DNA from: Marinobacterium profundum | Lineage (GTDB): Bacteria > Pseudomonadota > Gammaproteobacteria > Pseudomonadales > Balneatricaceae | Direction of reading: 5' to 3' | Length of the DNA: 35,162 nucleotides | Assembly (NCBI RefSeq): GCF_001528745.1 | Contig: NZ_BCNS01000146.1 | Location: 1-35,162 of the forward strand | Part shown: positions 7,495-15,562 of the stretch, piece by piece | How positions within the stretch are numbered: position 1 is the stretch's first letter | How the letters are laid out: each line of letters opens with the position of its first letter | Made by a program: the position numbers and the translations under genes | Notes under the pieces: model-generated | What the model was told of the DNA's origin: nothing | The model's input: only the letters and a program-made list of their open reading frames with translations | Databases searched by the model: none

Positions 7495-8484
7495 ATGCAT
7501 AACGAACTGATAGTGATCGACGGTCTGCAGTATTCCCATTGGGATCGCGGCATTTTCGAACAACTGCGTGAAGGCGGTGTGACTGCAGTACACGTAACCA
7601 TCGTCTACCACGAAAACGCCCGTGAAACTCTGACCCGTCTGGGAGAGTGGAACCTGCGTTTCGAGCAGCACGGCGATCTGATCATGCCGGTGCGCAATGC
7701 CGGTGATATCAGGCGCGCCAAGGAACTGGGCAAGGTCGGCATTATATTCGGCGCCCAGAATTGCTCCCCGATCGAGGACGAAATCGCCCTGATCGAAGTG
7801 TTTCGCGAACTGAATCTCATGATCATGCAGCTGACCTATAACAACCAGAGCCTGCTGGCGACCGGTTGTTATGAGTCCGACGACAGCGGTTTGACCCGCT
7901 TCGGCAAGCAGGTGGTCGGCGAGATGAACCGCGTCGGCATGATTGTGGATATGTCCCACAGCGCCGAGCGCAGCACACTGGAGGCTATCGAGTATTCGCA
8001 GCGCCCGATCGTGATTTCCCACGCCAACCCGGATTTCTTCCACGAAGCCAAGCGCAACAAGTCCGACAAGGTGCTGCAAGCGCTGGGCGAATCCGGCGGA
8101 CTGCTGGGCTTCAGCCTGTATCCGTTCCATCTGAAGAACGGCTCGGACTGCAGTCTGGATGATTTCTGCGACATGGTGGCACGCACCGCCGACATCATGG
8201 GTATCGAGCAGATAGGCATAGGTACCGACCTGTGTCAGGACCAGCCGCTGTCGGTGCTGGAATGGATGCGCAATGGCCGCTGGTCCAAGGTCATGGACTA
8301 CGGCGAAGGCTCTGCTGCCAATTCACAGTGGCCGCAACCGCTGTCCTGGTTCCGTGACAGCCGCGACTTCCCCAATATCACCGCAGGGCTGCTCAAACGC
8401 GGTTTCAGCGCCGAGGATGTGGCGCGGATTATGGGGCTTAACTGGCTCAACTTTCTCGATCAGGGGTTGCAGCCCCAGGGCTGA
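7495..8484 (+). CDS. M19 (renal dipeptidase-like) family protein with altered metal site
   Basis: The 329-residue product has the M19 amidohydrolase barrel and is close in pattern to the P. aeruginosa dipeptidase-like protein near the dimethylglycine/carnitine genes (recalled similarity). Classical M19 dipeptidases bind two zinc ions through an N-terminal H-x-D, a bridging Glu, two His and an Asp. Here the N-terminal site reads IDGLQY (Leu11 and Tyr13 where His and Asp are expected) and the bridging Glu is Gln88 in FGAQNC. The two later His remain (His156 in MSHS, His177 in ISHANP), as does Asp246 in GIGTDLCQ. It may bind one metal or act on something other than a dipeptide. A GGGGG run seven bases before ATG serves as ribosome site. 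It sits between the aldehyde dehydrogenase and BCCT genes. Confidence 0.85.
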   Translation: MHNELIVIDGLQYSHWDRGIFEQLREGGVTAVHVTIVYHENARETLTRLGEWNLRFEQHGDLIMPVRNAGDIRRAKELGKVGIIFGAQNCSPIEDEIALIEVFRELNLMIMQLTYNNQSLLATGCYESDDSGLTRFGKQVVGEMNRVGMIVDMSHSAERSTLEAIEYSQRPIVISHANPDFFHEAKRNKSDKVLQALGESGGLLGFSLYPFHLKNGSDCSLDDFCDMVARTADIMGIEQIGIGTDLCQDQPLSVLEWMRNGRWSKVMDYGEGSAANSQWPQPLSWFRDSRDFPNITAGLLKRGFSAEDVARIMGLNWLNFLDQGLQPQG

Positions 8485-8505
8485 AATCCACTGAAAAGGT
8501 GACTC

Positions 8506-8519
8506 TTCCCACGTGGGAA
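8506..8519. promoter_or_regulatory. Perfect 14-base palindrome before the BCCT gene
   Basis: TTCCCACGTGGGAA lies between the M19 stop and the BCCT ribosome site, seven bases before AGGAGG. It could be an operator half-buried in the operon, or an RNA hairpin that affects translation of the transporter gene. No T-run follows. Confidence 0.4.
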
Positions 8520-8536
8520 TCTCTCAGGAGGCTAGC

Positions 8537-10114
8537 ATGAATAACAACAATCCGGCCCCGGCAGCGCACGCCAATGCGTCGCTCCCCAAGCAAAAACTGC
8601 TGGCAGATGTCGATCTGCCAGTGTTCTTCCTCAGCGGCGGCGCTTTGCTACTGTTCGTCATCTTCGCCTTGTACGATATCGAGCTGATGTCGGCCTGGGT
8701 CAACAGCGCCTTTGCGGCCTCGACCAAGATGTTTGGCGCCTACTGGCAGGTGCTGCTGTTGCTGACTTTTGTCGTTGGCCTGTGCCTGGCGATTGGTCGC
8801 ACCGGTGCCGTGGTGCTTGGTGGCCTCAAAGCACCGGAGATCTCCACCTTCAAGTGGATCTGCATCATCATGTGCACCCTGCTGGCGGGCGGCGGTGTCT
8901 TCTGGGCCGCGGCTGAACCCATGGCTCACTTTACCTCGCCACCCCCGCTGTTTGCCGGTGCCGGCAATGAAGCGGGTAGCGCGCAGGCGGCCTACAATGC
9001 GCTGGCGCAGAGCTTTATGCACTGGGGCTTTCTGGCCTGGGCTATCCTCGGCAGTCTGACCGGCATCGTCTACATGTACCTGCACTATGAGAAGGGACTG
9101 CCGCTCAAGCCGCGTACCCTGCTGTACCCGGTGTTTGGTAATCGTGTGATGACCGGGCCTTTCGGTACCCTAGTCGATTCCTGCTGCGTGCTGGCGGTGG
9201 TAGCCGGCACAGTGGGACCCATAGGCTTTCTCGGTCTGCAGGTCAGCTTCGGACTGGAAAAGCTCTTTGGCATTCCGGATACCTACAGCACCCAGGTCGC
9301 TATCCTGGTGGGTCTGATGGCGATCTATACCCTGTCCGCCGTCAGCGGTGTGACCAAAGGTATCCAGTTACTCAGTCGCGCCAACGTTATTCTGGCGGTC
9401 ATTCTGATGGCCTTTATCCTGGTCTTTGGGCCTACGGCCTTTATCATCGATGGCTTCCTGCAGGGCTTTGGTCTCTATCTGGACAAGTTCATTCCGATGG
9501 CTACCTTCCGTGCAAGCCCGGGCTGGCTCGACTGGTGGACGGTGTTCTTCTGGGGCTGGTTCCTGGGATACGGCCCGCTGATGGCGATGTTCGTGGCACG
9601 CATCTCCCGTGGTCGCACTATCCGCGAGCTGGTGCTGCTGATCTCTGTTGTGGCGCCGGTGATTACCTGCTTCTGGTTCACCATTGTCGGTGGCAGCGGT
9701 CTGGCATTTGAACTGGCCAACCCCGGGGTCATCTCCGAGCCCTTCACTGGTTTCAACCTGCCGGCGGCCTTGCTGGCGATCACTGAACAGCTGCCCATGG
9801 GCTTTGTGATCTCGGTGCTCTTCCTGATCCTGACCACCATCTTTGTGGCCACCACCGGTGACTCCATGACCTATGCGGTATCCATGGTCATGACCGGCAC
9901 CGACCATCCGCAAAGTGCGGTGCGGGTCTTCTGGGGCATCATGATGGGTGTAGTGGCGGCGCTGCTGATCTCCATCGGCTCCGGCGGTATCTCGGCGCTG
10001 CAGTCCTTTATCGTGGTAACCGCCGTACCTGTATCTCTGGTGCTGCTGCCTTCCCTGTGGACGGCACCCAGGATTGCCCTGCAGATGGCGCGTGAACAAA
10101 AGCTGATTGATTAA
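8537..10114 (+). CDS. BCCT family transporter (betaine/carnitine/choline type)
   Basis: The 525-residue inner-membrane protein has about 12 membrane helices and imports trimethylammonium or similar zwitterionic compounds, usually driven by sodium or proton gradients. Family marks include GGGVFWAAAEPMAHFTSPP near residues 116-134 and the BCCT signature block WWTVFFWGWFLGYGPLMAMF near 333-352, followed by the conserved ARISRGRTIRE. It lacks long cytoplasmic tails such as those used for osmotic sensing in BetP, so a catabolic uptake role is more likely than pure osmoprotection. I start at ATG 8537, five bases after a perfect AGGAGG; an upstream in-frame GTG would run through that site. Choline, betaine, carnitine or taurine-like substrates are all possible. 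Confidence 0.93.
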   Translation: MNNNNPAPAAHANASLPKQKLLADVDLPVFFLSGGALLLFVIFALYDIELMSAWVNSAFAASTKMFGAYWQVLLLLTFVVGLCLAIGRTGAVVLGGLKAPEISTFKWICIIMCTLLAGGGVFWAAAEPMAHFTSPPPLFAGAGNEAGSAQAAYNALAQSFMHWGFLAWAILGSLTGIVYMYLHYEKGLPLKPRTLLYPVFGNRVMTGPFGTLVDSCCVLAVVAGTVGPIGFLGLQVSFGLEKLFGIPDTYSTQVAILVGLMAIYTLSAVSGVTKGIQLLSRANVILAVILMAFILVFGPTAFIIDGFLQGFGLYLDKFIPMATFRASPGWLDWWTVFFWGWFLGYGPLMAMFVARISRGRTIRELVLLISVVAPVITCFWFTIVGGSGLAFELANPGVISEPFTGFNLPAALLAITEQLPMGFVISVLFLILTTIFVATTGDSMTYAVSMVMTGTDHPQSAVRVFWGIMMGVVAALLISIGSGGISALQSFIVVTAVPVSLVLLPSLWTAPRIALQMAREQKLID

Positions 10115-10199
10115 AGGCAGGGGAGTGCGGGTGGCTGTCACAGGCCGCCGCATCTCTCTGTATGCACTTCTAAAATACGACTCGGGAGCCCCTGGGCTT

Positions 10200-10580
10200 A
10201 TGAAACAGATTGTCAAAACCGACCTGTATGCCTCCAAGGCGCCGCTGGAATGGGCGGTAATCGGTAACGGAACCCTTTACACAGCACAGATTCCCATCGA
10301 CACGGCCGGTCAGGTTGTCGAGGGTGGTATTGAAGCCCAGAGCCGTCAGACGATGGATAACCTGAAACACACCATCGAGGCTGCAGGCCTAGGCATGCAG
10401 GATGTGACCCAGGTGCTGATCTACGTTACGGATCGCGCTTTTCTGCCGGTATTCAATCAGGTCTACGCGCAGTATTTCGACGCACCTTATCCCAACCGGG
10501 CAGCCATGGTAATTGCGGGTCTTGCCCGTGAGGAAATGCTGGTCGAAGTGGTGGCCTATGCGGCCGTCCCGAGCGTCTGA
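10200..10580 (+). CDS. RidA/YjgF/UK114 family enamine-imine deaminase
   Basis: The 126-residue product has the standard RidA length. RidA proteins hydrolyse reactive enamine and imine intermediates to ketones and ammonia, as trimers in the cytoplasm. The pattern includes LYTAQIPIDTAGQVVEGG, QSRQTMDNLKHTIEAAGLG, and the C-terminal YPNRAAMVIAGLAREEMLVEVVA, where the family normally has PARxxV(x)xLPxxxxVEIE. The Arg in PNRAA aligns with the catalytic Arg, but the usual 'LP' is replaced by 'LA', as in RidA paralogues of catabolic operons. Start at ATG 10200 is chosen because earlier in-frame text (from 10107) overlaps the BCCT gene and does not resemble the family. It is last in the locus, before a strong terminator. 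Confidence 0.9.
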   Translation: MKQIVKTDLYASKAPLEWAVIGNGTLYTAQIPIDTAGQVVEGGIEAQSRQTMDNLKHTIEAAGLGMQDVTQVLIYVTDRAFLPVFNQVYAQYFDAPYPNRAAMVIAGLAREEMLVEVVAYAAVPSV

Positions 10581-10625
10581 TCAGTAGCGTTAAATGGTTG
10601 GCGATATTGTGATCATTTTTGCGTA

Positions 10626-10657
10626 CCGCCGCTCCCCTGGGGGAGCGGCGGTTTTTT
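10626..10657 (+). terminator. Rho-independent terminator after ridA
   Basis: A 12-pair GC-rich stem (CCGCCGCTCCCC with GGGGAGCGGCGG) is followed by six T. It closes the plus-strand aldehyde dehydrogenase-M19-BCCT-RidA group and lies 46 bases after the ridA stop. Confidence 0.93.
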
Positions 10658-10680
10658 CGTTCTGGCGCTGAGTATGTTGC

Positions 10681-11070
10681 TTAGCGCCGGCCATTGCCCG
10701 AGTTGTGCCCCGAGCCGGTTTTGGGCTTGGGTTTGGGCTTCTGGGCGGCCTTGCGGGCGATCTCGTTCATCAGACCGCTAATATCCAGGCCCTGGCTGGC
10801 TGCCAGCTGATCGACGCTGGCGTAAAGGTTGGTGGGCAGCGGCCGGGGACCTGGTTTTGCCCTGGCCCGCTCTTGCGCTTCCTGCTCCAGACGTTCCTGG
10901 CGCTCCTTGTCCAGACGCATTTGTTCCAGGCGTGCCTGCTCAAGGCGTTCTTCTTCTGCGGCCTTTTCCTGCGCCATAACTTTTATTTTCGCCTTGAGTT
11001 TGTAATCAAGGTCGAGAAGTTCGTCCATGCTGAGTGACATTAGCCACTCGGTGATATTGTCATTGCTCAT
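10681..11070 (-). CDS. Small charged coiled-coil protein, unknown function
   Basis: The 129-residue product is not recognised. Residues about 10-35 form a possible small domain (WLMSLSMDELLDLDYKLKAK). Residues about 38-75 are a highly charged Glu/Arg/Gln helix, strongly suggestive of a coiled coil. The C-terminus is a Lys/Pro repeat (PKPKPKT) followed by a Gly/Asn tail. The layout recalls small nucleoid- or RNA-associated proteins, but no family is claimed. I start at the ATG at 11070; in-frame sequence continues to 11172 but reads as non-coding text and has no better ribosome site. It is convergent with ridA and divergent from the tetR gene at 11341. Confidence 0.7.
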   Translation of the reverse strand: MSNDNITEWLMSLSMDELLDLDYKLKAKIKVMAQEKAAEEERLEQARLEQMRLDKERQERLEQEAQERARAKPGPRPLPTNLYASVDQLAASQGLDISGLMNEIARKAAQKPKPKPKTGSGHNSGNGRR

Positions 11071-11259
11071 CAATGTCCGGTTTTTTGGGTAGCAGCGAAG
11101 GGGGCGAAAATGCCTGTCGCCTATTATGGAAGGGTTAGGCAAAAAATACAGGGTTTTAACGCCTAAAATCAAGCGCGGATTATTTAAGAGCGCAGCGTCG
11201 GGCCGCTCTGGGCCGTAGCGGATGATTTCCCGGGGTTCCAGGTTTTTAGCAAGTCTGCA

Positions 11260-11314
11260 TTTACATTCTAAACAGTGTTTAGTAATCTCTTGTGAATTCC
11301 TAAACGCTGTTTAT
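11260..11314 (+). promoter_or_regulatory. Promoter and twin operators of the tetR-lplT/aas operon
   Basis: TTTACA (11260-11265) and TAATCT (11283-11288) are spaced by exactly 17 bases. The spacer is filled by CTAAACAGTGTTTAG (11268-11282), a palindrome with seven-base arms around one central base. A second, less perfect copy, CTAAACGCTGTTTAT (11300-11314), lies just past the expected start of transcription; the centres are 32 bases apart, about three helical turns. This is the usual design for autoregulation by the TetR protein encoded next. Confidence 0.75.
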
Positions 11315-11340
11315 TAAATAACGTATATGCGGAGGCAATC

Positions 11341-11952
11341 ATGGCCCGACGCCGAGAGCATTCCCGTGAAGCCCTCACCGAGCTGGCATTGTGTGCTGCC
11401 GAGCGCCTGCTGGACGAGCAGGGCATGGCGGAATTGAGCACCCGTCGCATCGCGGCGGAGATTGGCTATTCGGCCGCGACCCTCTATTCGGTCTTCAGCA
11501 GCCTTGATGATCTGTGCTGGCAGCTAAATGCCCGCACCCTGGCGCAGTTGCTCGATGAGCTGGATGCACTGGGTGAGCTGGAGCCGCGCGCAGCGCTCAA
11601 GGCCTATGCACTTTGTTATGTGGCCTTTGCGGCCCGCTGGCCCGAGCGTTGGAGTTTGCTGTTTGAGCACCGCACACCGGAAACGCTACAGGTGCCGGTG
11701 TGGCTGAACGAATCTATTGGGCGGCTGTTTTCGCAGTTAGAGCTTTGCCTGGCCGAACTGGCGCCAGAGGCTGGTGCAACGGAGCTGGCGCTGACCGCCC
11801 GTACGCTCTGGAGCGGCGTCCACGGAGTGGCGGTTCTGCAGTTGCGCAACAAGCTGTTCCTGCCACCCCAGGGCAAGCAGGAGCAGATGCTGGTAACCCT
11901 GGTGGATTACCATCTGGATGGCTGGAGATTGAACCGGGAGAGCAGGACATGA
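11341..11952 (+). CDS. TetR/AcrR family regulator of the lysophospholipid repair gene
   Basis: The 203-residue product has the TetR helix-turn-helix in residues about 10-58 (ALTELALCAAERLLDEQG, then TRRIAAEIGYSAATLYSVFS). The C-terminal ligand-binding domain is all-helical, as in the family, and includes WPERWSLLFEH and WSGVHGVAVLQLRNK near the dimer region. A GGAGG ribosome site lies six bases before the ATG. Its TGA overlaps the ATG of the fusion gene (ATGA), so both are made from one mRNA. The twin palindromes in its promoter suggest it represses itself and the fusion gene, probably sensing a lipid, fatty acid or acyl-CoA; the ligand is inferred only from the partner. Confidence 0.92.
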   Translation: MARRREHSREALTELALCAAERLLDEQGMAELSTRRIAAEIGYSAATLYSVFSSLDDLCWQLNARTLAQLLDELDALGELEPRAALKAYALCYVAFAARWPERWSLLFEHRTPETLQVPVWLNESIGRLFSQLELCLAELAPEAGATELALTARTLWSGVHGVAVLQLRNKLFLPPQGKQEQMLVTLVDYHLDGWRLNRESRT

Positions 11953-14900
11953 GTGAACTTTTCAAGCTGCGCGGGTTTCTGGCCTTTGTGTCAGTGGCCT
12001 TTATCAATGCCTTTGTGGATCTTGGTCACAAGATCATTATCCAGAATACCCTGTTCAAGACCTTTGACGGTCAGCAGCAGATACTGCTGACAGCCGTCGT
12101 AAACGGCCTGATCCTGCTGCCCTTTATCATGCTGTTTACGCCCGCGGGCTTTATCTCAGACAAGTACCCCAAGCACCGGGTAATGCGTTATTCAGCCTGG
12201 GCCGGGATTTTGGTAACGTTGCTGATTACCCTGTGCTATTACCAGGGCTGGTTTGTCGCGGCCTTTGGTTTGACCTTTGTGCTGGCGCTGCAGAGTGCCT
12301 TTTACTCGCCGTCCAAATACGGCTATATCCGCGAACTGGTAGGCACCAGCCGTCTTAGTGAGGGTAACGGCTGGGTACAGGCAGCCACTATGGTGGCGAT
12401 ACTGTCGGGCATAGTTGTGTTCTCGCTACTGTTTGAGGCGCGCCTGGAGGGGCTACTGCAGTTGCCGCAGGACCCCGCCGAGGTGGTGCAGATGATAGCG
12501 CCGCTGGGCTGGTTTCTGGTGGCAGGCGCTGTGCTGGAAACCGTGCTGGCGCATCGCTTGCCGGCGCTGACGCAGACCGATAAAAACCTGCAGTTTGACT
12601 GGCCGGCCTACAGGCGTGGTCGCACTCTGGCGAACAACCTGTCCCATATCGCCGGTATCAGGCCCATCTGGCTGTCGATTATTGGCCTGGCGACTTTCTG
12701 GTCCATCAGCCAGGTGATGCTGGCGGTGTTTCCGGCCTTTGCCAAGGAAACTTTGGGAGAGCAGAACACCTTTGTGATTCAGGGCACCATGGCGCTGGCG
12801 GGTATCGGCATCATGATCGGTTCCATGCTGGCCGGGCGCCTGTCACGCCACCATATCAATACCGGCCTGATTCCGCTGGGTGCCGGTGGTGTGGCGCTCG
12901 GGCTGGTGCTGTTACCCCATGCGGCGTCGCTCGGCTTCTCCGCGCTCCTGTTCCTGATGATTGGACTGTTCGGCGCCCTGATGATTATTCCGCTCAACGC
13001 GCTGATCCAGTTCAATGCCGATCGCCACGACAGCGGACGCATTCTGGCGGGCAACAACTTTATCCAGAATGTGGCCATGCTGAGCTTCCTCGGTCTGACG
13101 GTACTCTGTGCCTATGCCGGCATTTCCGGCCTCTGGCTGCTCTATGGTCTGGCGCTGCTGGCCGTGGCCGGTGCCGTGTTTGCCATCATCACCCTGCCCG
13201 AAGCGCTGATTCGCCTGATAGTGGCGGCGGTTCTCAAGCGCAAGTATCGCCTGCAGGTGCTGGGGTTCGAACATATCCCCGAGGATGGGCGCGGTACCCT
13301 GCTGCTGGGCAACCATATCAGCTGGCTCGACTGGGCCATGGTGCAGATGGCCTGTCCGCGCCATGTGCACTTTGTAATGGAACGCAGCATTTACGAGCGC
13401 TGGTACCTGCGCGGCTTCCTCGATCTGTTTGGCGTCATCCCCATCTCCGGTGGCAACAGCCGTGCGGCTCTGGCGCGGGTCAGCGAGCTGCTGCAGGCAG
13501 GCAAGGTGGTCTGCCTGTTCCCGGAAGGCTCCATCAGTCATACCGGTCAGCTGGGGACCTTCAAAAGGGGTTTTGAACGCGCCTGCGAAAGCATGGCCGA
13601 GGGTGCCGGGGCTGTGATAGTGCCCTTCTACCTGCGCGGTCTTTGGGGCAGCCGTTTCTCGCGCTCAAGCAGCCGTTTGCAGGCGAGCCGCCGCAATGGC
13701 CTGAAACGGGATCTGATCGTCGCCTTCGGTGCGCCGGCACCCCTGCACAGCACGGCCGAACAGGTGAAAAAGCGCGTGTTCGAACTGTCGATCCATGCCT
13801 GGAACTGCTACACCGATACCCTTGAAACCCTGCCCAAGGCGTTTATCCGTACCGCGCGCCAGGCGCCGGCGGAGTGGGCTATCAGTGATGTTCGCGGCAC
13901 GCCCATGGGCTATGCGCGTCTGCTCTGTGCCTGTGCGCTCTTTAGTCGGCGCTTCAAGCGCACAGCGGGAACCAATATCGGCTTGTTGCTGCCGACGTCC
14001 AGCGCTGGTGCCATTGCCAATATGGCGGCGCTGATGGCCGGCAAGGCGCTGGTGAATCTGAACTTTACCGCCTCGCCCCAGGCGTTGCTGGCGGCCGCCG
14101 ATCAGGCCGGGCTAGAGACCATTGTCACGGCGCGGCAGTTTCTGGTGCGGCTTGAAGCACGGGGCATCGATACCCAGGAGTTGTTTGCCGGGCGCAGCGT
14201 GCTTTATATGGAGGACCTGAAAGAATCCTTCGGCAAGTGTGAGTCGCTGGCCATGTTGCTTGCGGTGCAGGTGCTGCCCGTGGCGCTGTTGCAGGCCTGG
14301 CTGTGCCGTCGCGCCAGGGTCGATGATACCGCGGCGATTCTGTTTTCCTCCGGCAGTGAGGGGACACCCAAGGGGGTGATGCTGAGTCATCGCAATATTC
14401 TGTCCAACATCAAACAGATCGGGGACGTGCTCAATGTGCGTGACGACGACTGCTGGATGGCGACGCTGCCGCTGTTTCATGCCTTTGGCCTGACCGTTAC
14501 CTGCCTGCTGCCGCTGATCGAGGGAATACCGGTGGTGTGTCATCCGGATCCTACCGATGCGGTGAATATTGGTAAAGGTGTGGCGCGCTTCAGGGCGACC
14601 CTGATGTGTGGCACTTCGACCTTCATGCGCCTCTATGCCAGTAATCGCAAGCTGCATCCGCTGATGTTCCAGTCTCTGCGCCTGATGGTGGCTGGTGCCG
14701 AACGGCTGGATCCCGCAGTGCGTGACGCTTTCGAGGCACGCTTCCATGTACCTGTGCTGGAAGGTTATGGCTGCACCGAAACCACACCTGTGGCCACGGT
14801 TAATCTGCCGGATCACCTGGATACGCGCTGGTGGAGCGTGCAGACAGGTAGTCGTGAGGGCACGGTAGGGCTGGCGTTGCCGGGTTCCACCGTGCGCATC

Positions 14901-15449
14901 GTGGATCCGGATACCTTCGTGGAGCTGCCCACCGGGGAAGCGGGTCTGGTGCTGATTGGAGGCACCCAGATCATGCTGGGTTACCTCAATGATCCCGAGC
15001 GCACGGCGCGCGCGATTATAGAGCTGGATGGATTGCGCTGGTACAACACCGGCGACAAGGGGCGGCTGGATGAAGAGGGCTTCCTGAGTATTCTGGATCG
15101 CTATGCACGCTTCGCCAAAATTGGTGGCGAGATGGTCAGTCTGCAGGCCGTGGAAGATGCCGTAGCCGCAAGTCTTGATACTCAGGACTGTGCCCTGCTG
15201 GCCGTGGCGTTACCCGATGCACGCAAGGGCGAGCGCCTGGTACTGCTGATGGCCGCAACGGGGTTGGAACCGGAGCAGGTGCGGGCTCAGTTGATGCAGG
15301 CGGTAGCGCCGCTGATGCAGCCATCCGAGATTTATGCGGTGGATGAGATCCCGCTGCTGGGCAGTGGCAAACGTGACTTTGGTGCTGCGCGGGCGCAGGC
15401 GCAGCAGCTGAGTGAGGCGGCCGGCAATACGTCTACAACAGTCGGTTAG
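11949..15449 (+). CDS. aas: LplT-Aas fusion: lysophospholipid flippase, acyltransferase and acyl-ACP synthetase
   Basis: This 1166-residue protein joins three activities that E. coli keeps in two genes, lplT and aas. Residues about 1-395 are a 12-helix MFS transporter like LplT (IIIQNTLFKTFDGQQQILLT, then DKYPKHRVMRY), which flips lysophosphatidylethanolamine inward. Residues about 420-640 are a PlsC-type acyltransferase with the H-x4-D motif in GNHISWLDW (about 454-461) and LFPEGS (about 521-526). Residues about 640-1160 are an AMP-forming acyl ligase with the phosphate loop SSGSEGTPKG (about 798-808), EGYGCTETTP and YNTGDKG. Together they re-acylate lysolipids at the inner membrane. The ATG overlaps the TetR stop; an open frame extends to 11700 but lies inside tetR. 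The combination is an unusual operon partner for a TetR regulator. Confidence 0.94.
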   Translation: MSELFKLRGFLAFVSVAFINAFVDLGHKIIIQNTLFKTFDGQQQILLTAVVNGLILLPFIMLFTPAGFISDKYPKHRVMRYSAWAGILVTLLITLCYYQGWFVAAFGLTFVLALQSAFYSPSKYGYIRELVGTSRLSEGNGWVQAATMVAILSGIVVFSLLFEARLEGLLQLPQDPAEVVQMIAPLGWFLVAGAVLETVLAHRLPALTQTDKNLQFDWPAYRRGRTLANNLSHIAGIRPIWLSIIGLATFWSISQVMLAVFPAFAKETLGEQNTFVIQGTMALAGIGIMIGSMLAGRLSRHHINTGLIPLGAGGVALGLVLLPHAASLGFSALLFLMIGLFGALMIIPLNALIQFNADRHDSGRILAGNNFIQNVAMLSFLGLTVLCAYAGISGLWLLYGLALLAVAGAVFAIITLPEALIRLIVAAVLKRKYRLQVLGFEHIPEDGRGTLLLGNHISWLDWAMVQMACPRHVHFVMERSIYERWYLRGFLDLFGVIPISGGNSRAALARVSELLQAGKVVCLFPEGSISHTGQLGTFKRGFERACESMAEGAGAVIVPFYLRGLWGSRFSRSSSRLQASRRNGLKRDLIVAFGAPAPLHSTAEQVKKRVFELSIHAWNCYTDTLETLPKAFIRTARQAPAEWAISDVRGTPMGYARLLCACALFSRRFKRTAGTNIGLLLPTSSAGAIANMAALMAGKALVNLNFTASPQALLAAADQAGLETIVTARQFLVRLEARGIDTQELFAGRSVLYMEDLKESFGKCESLAMLLAVQVLPVALLQAWLCRRARVDDTAAILFSSGSEGTPKGVMLSHRNILSNIKQIGDVLNVRDDDCWMATLPLFHAFGLTVTCLLPLIEGIPVVCHPDPTDAVNIGKGVARFRATLMCGTSTFMRLYASNRKLHPLMFQSLRLMVAGAERLDPAVRDAFEARFHVPVLEGYGCTETTPVATVNLPDHLDTRWWSVQTGSREGTVGLALPGSTVRIVDPDTFVELPTGEAGLVLIGGTQIMLGYLNDPERTARAIIELDGLRWYNTGDKGRLDEEGFLSILDRYARFAKIGGEMVSLQAVEDAVAASLDTQDCALLAVALPDARKGERLVLLMAATGLEPEQVRAQLMQAVAPLMQPSEIYAVDEIPLLGSGKRDFGAARAQAQQLSEAAGNTSTTVG

Positions 15450-15460
15450 CTGTGATTGTG

Positions 15461-15478
15461 GCTCTGTAGTTACAGAGC
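15461..15478. other. Perfect hairpin after the fusion gene
   Basis: GCTCTGTAGTTACAGAGC folds to an eight-pair stem with a GT loop, 12 bases after the stop. No T-run follows, so it is not a standard terminator. It may stabilise the 3' end or act with a factor; it is not a LexA box because the CTGT and ACAG halves are four, not eight, bases apart. Confidence 0.4.
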
Positions 15479-15562
15479 ACTGGTTCCTGCGGCCATGGCT
15501 GTACTGGACGGCGGCGTTTAAAACGTGAATAATTCCCGAGCAAAAGAGTAGGGTATAGCATT

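Noticed and set aside
15461-15478. CTGTAGTTACAG as a LexA-like site
   Set aside because: The half-sites are separated by four bases instead of eight, and the location is at the 3' end of a gene.
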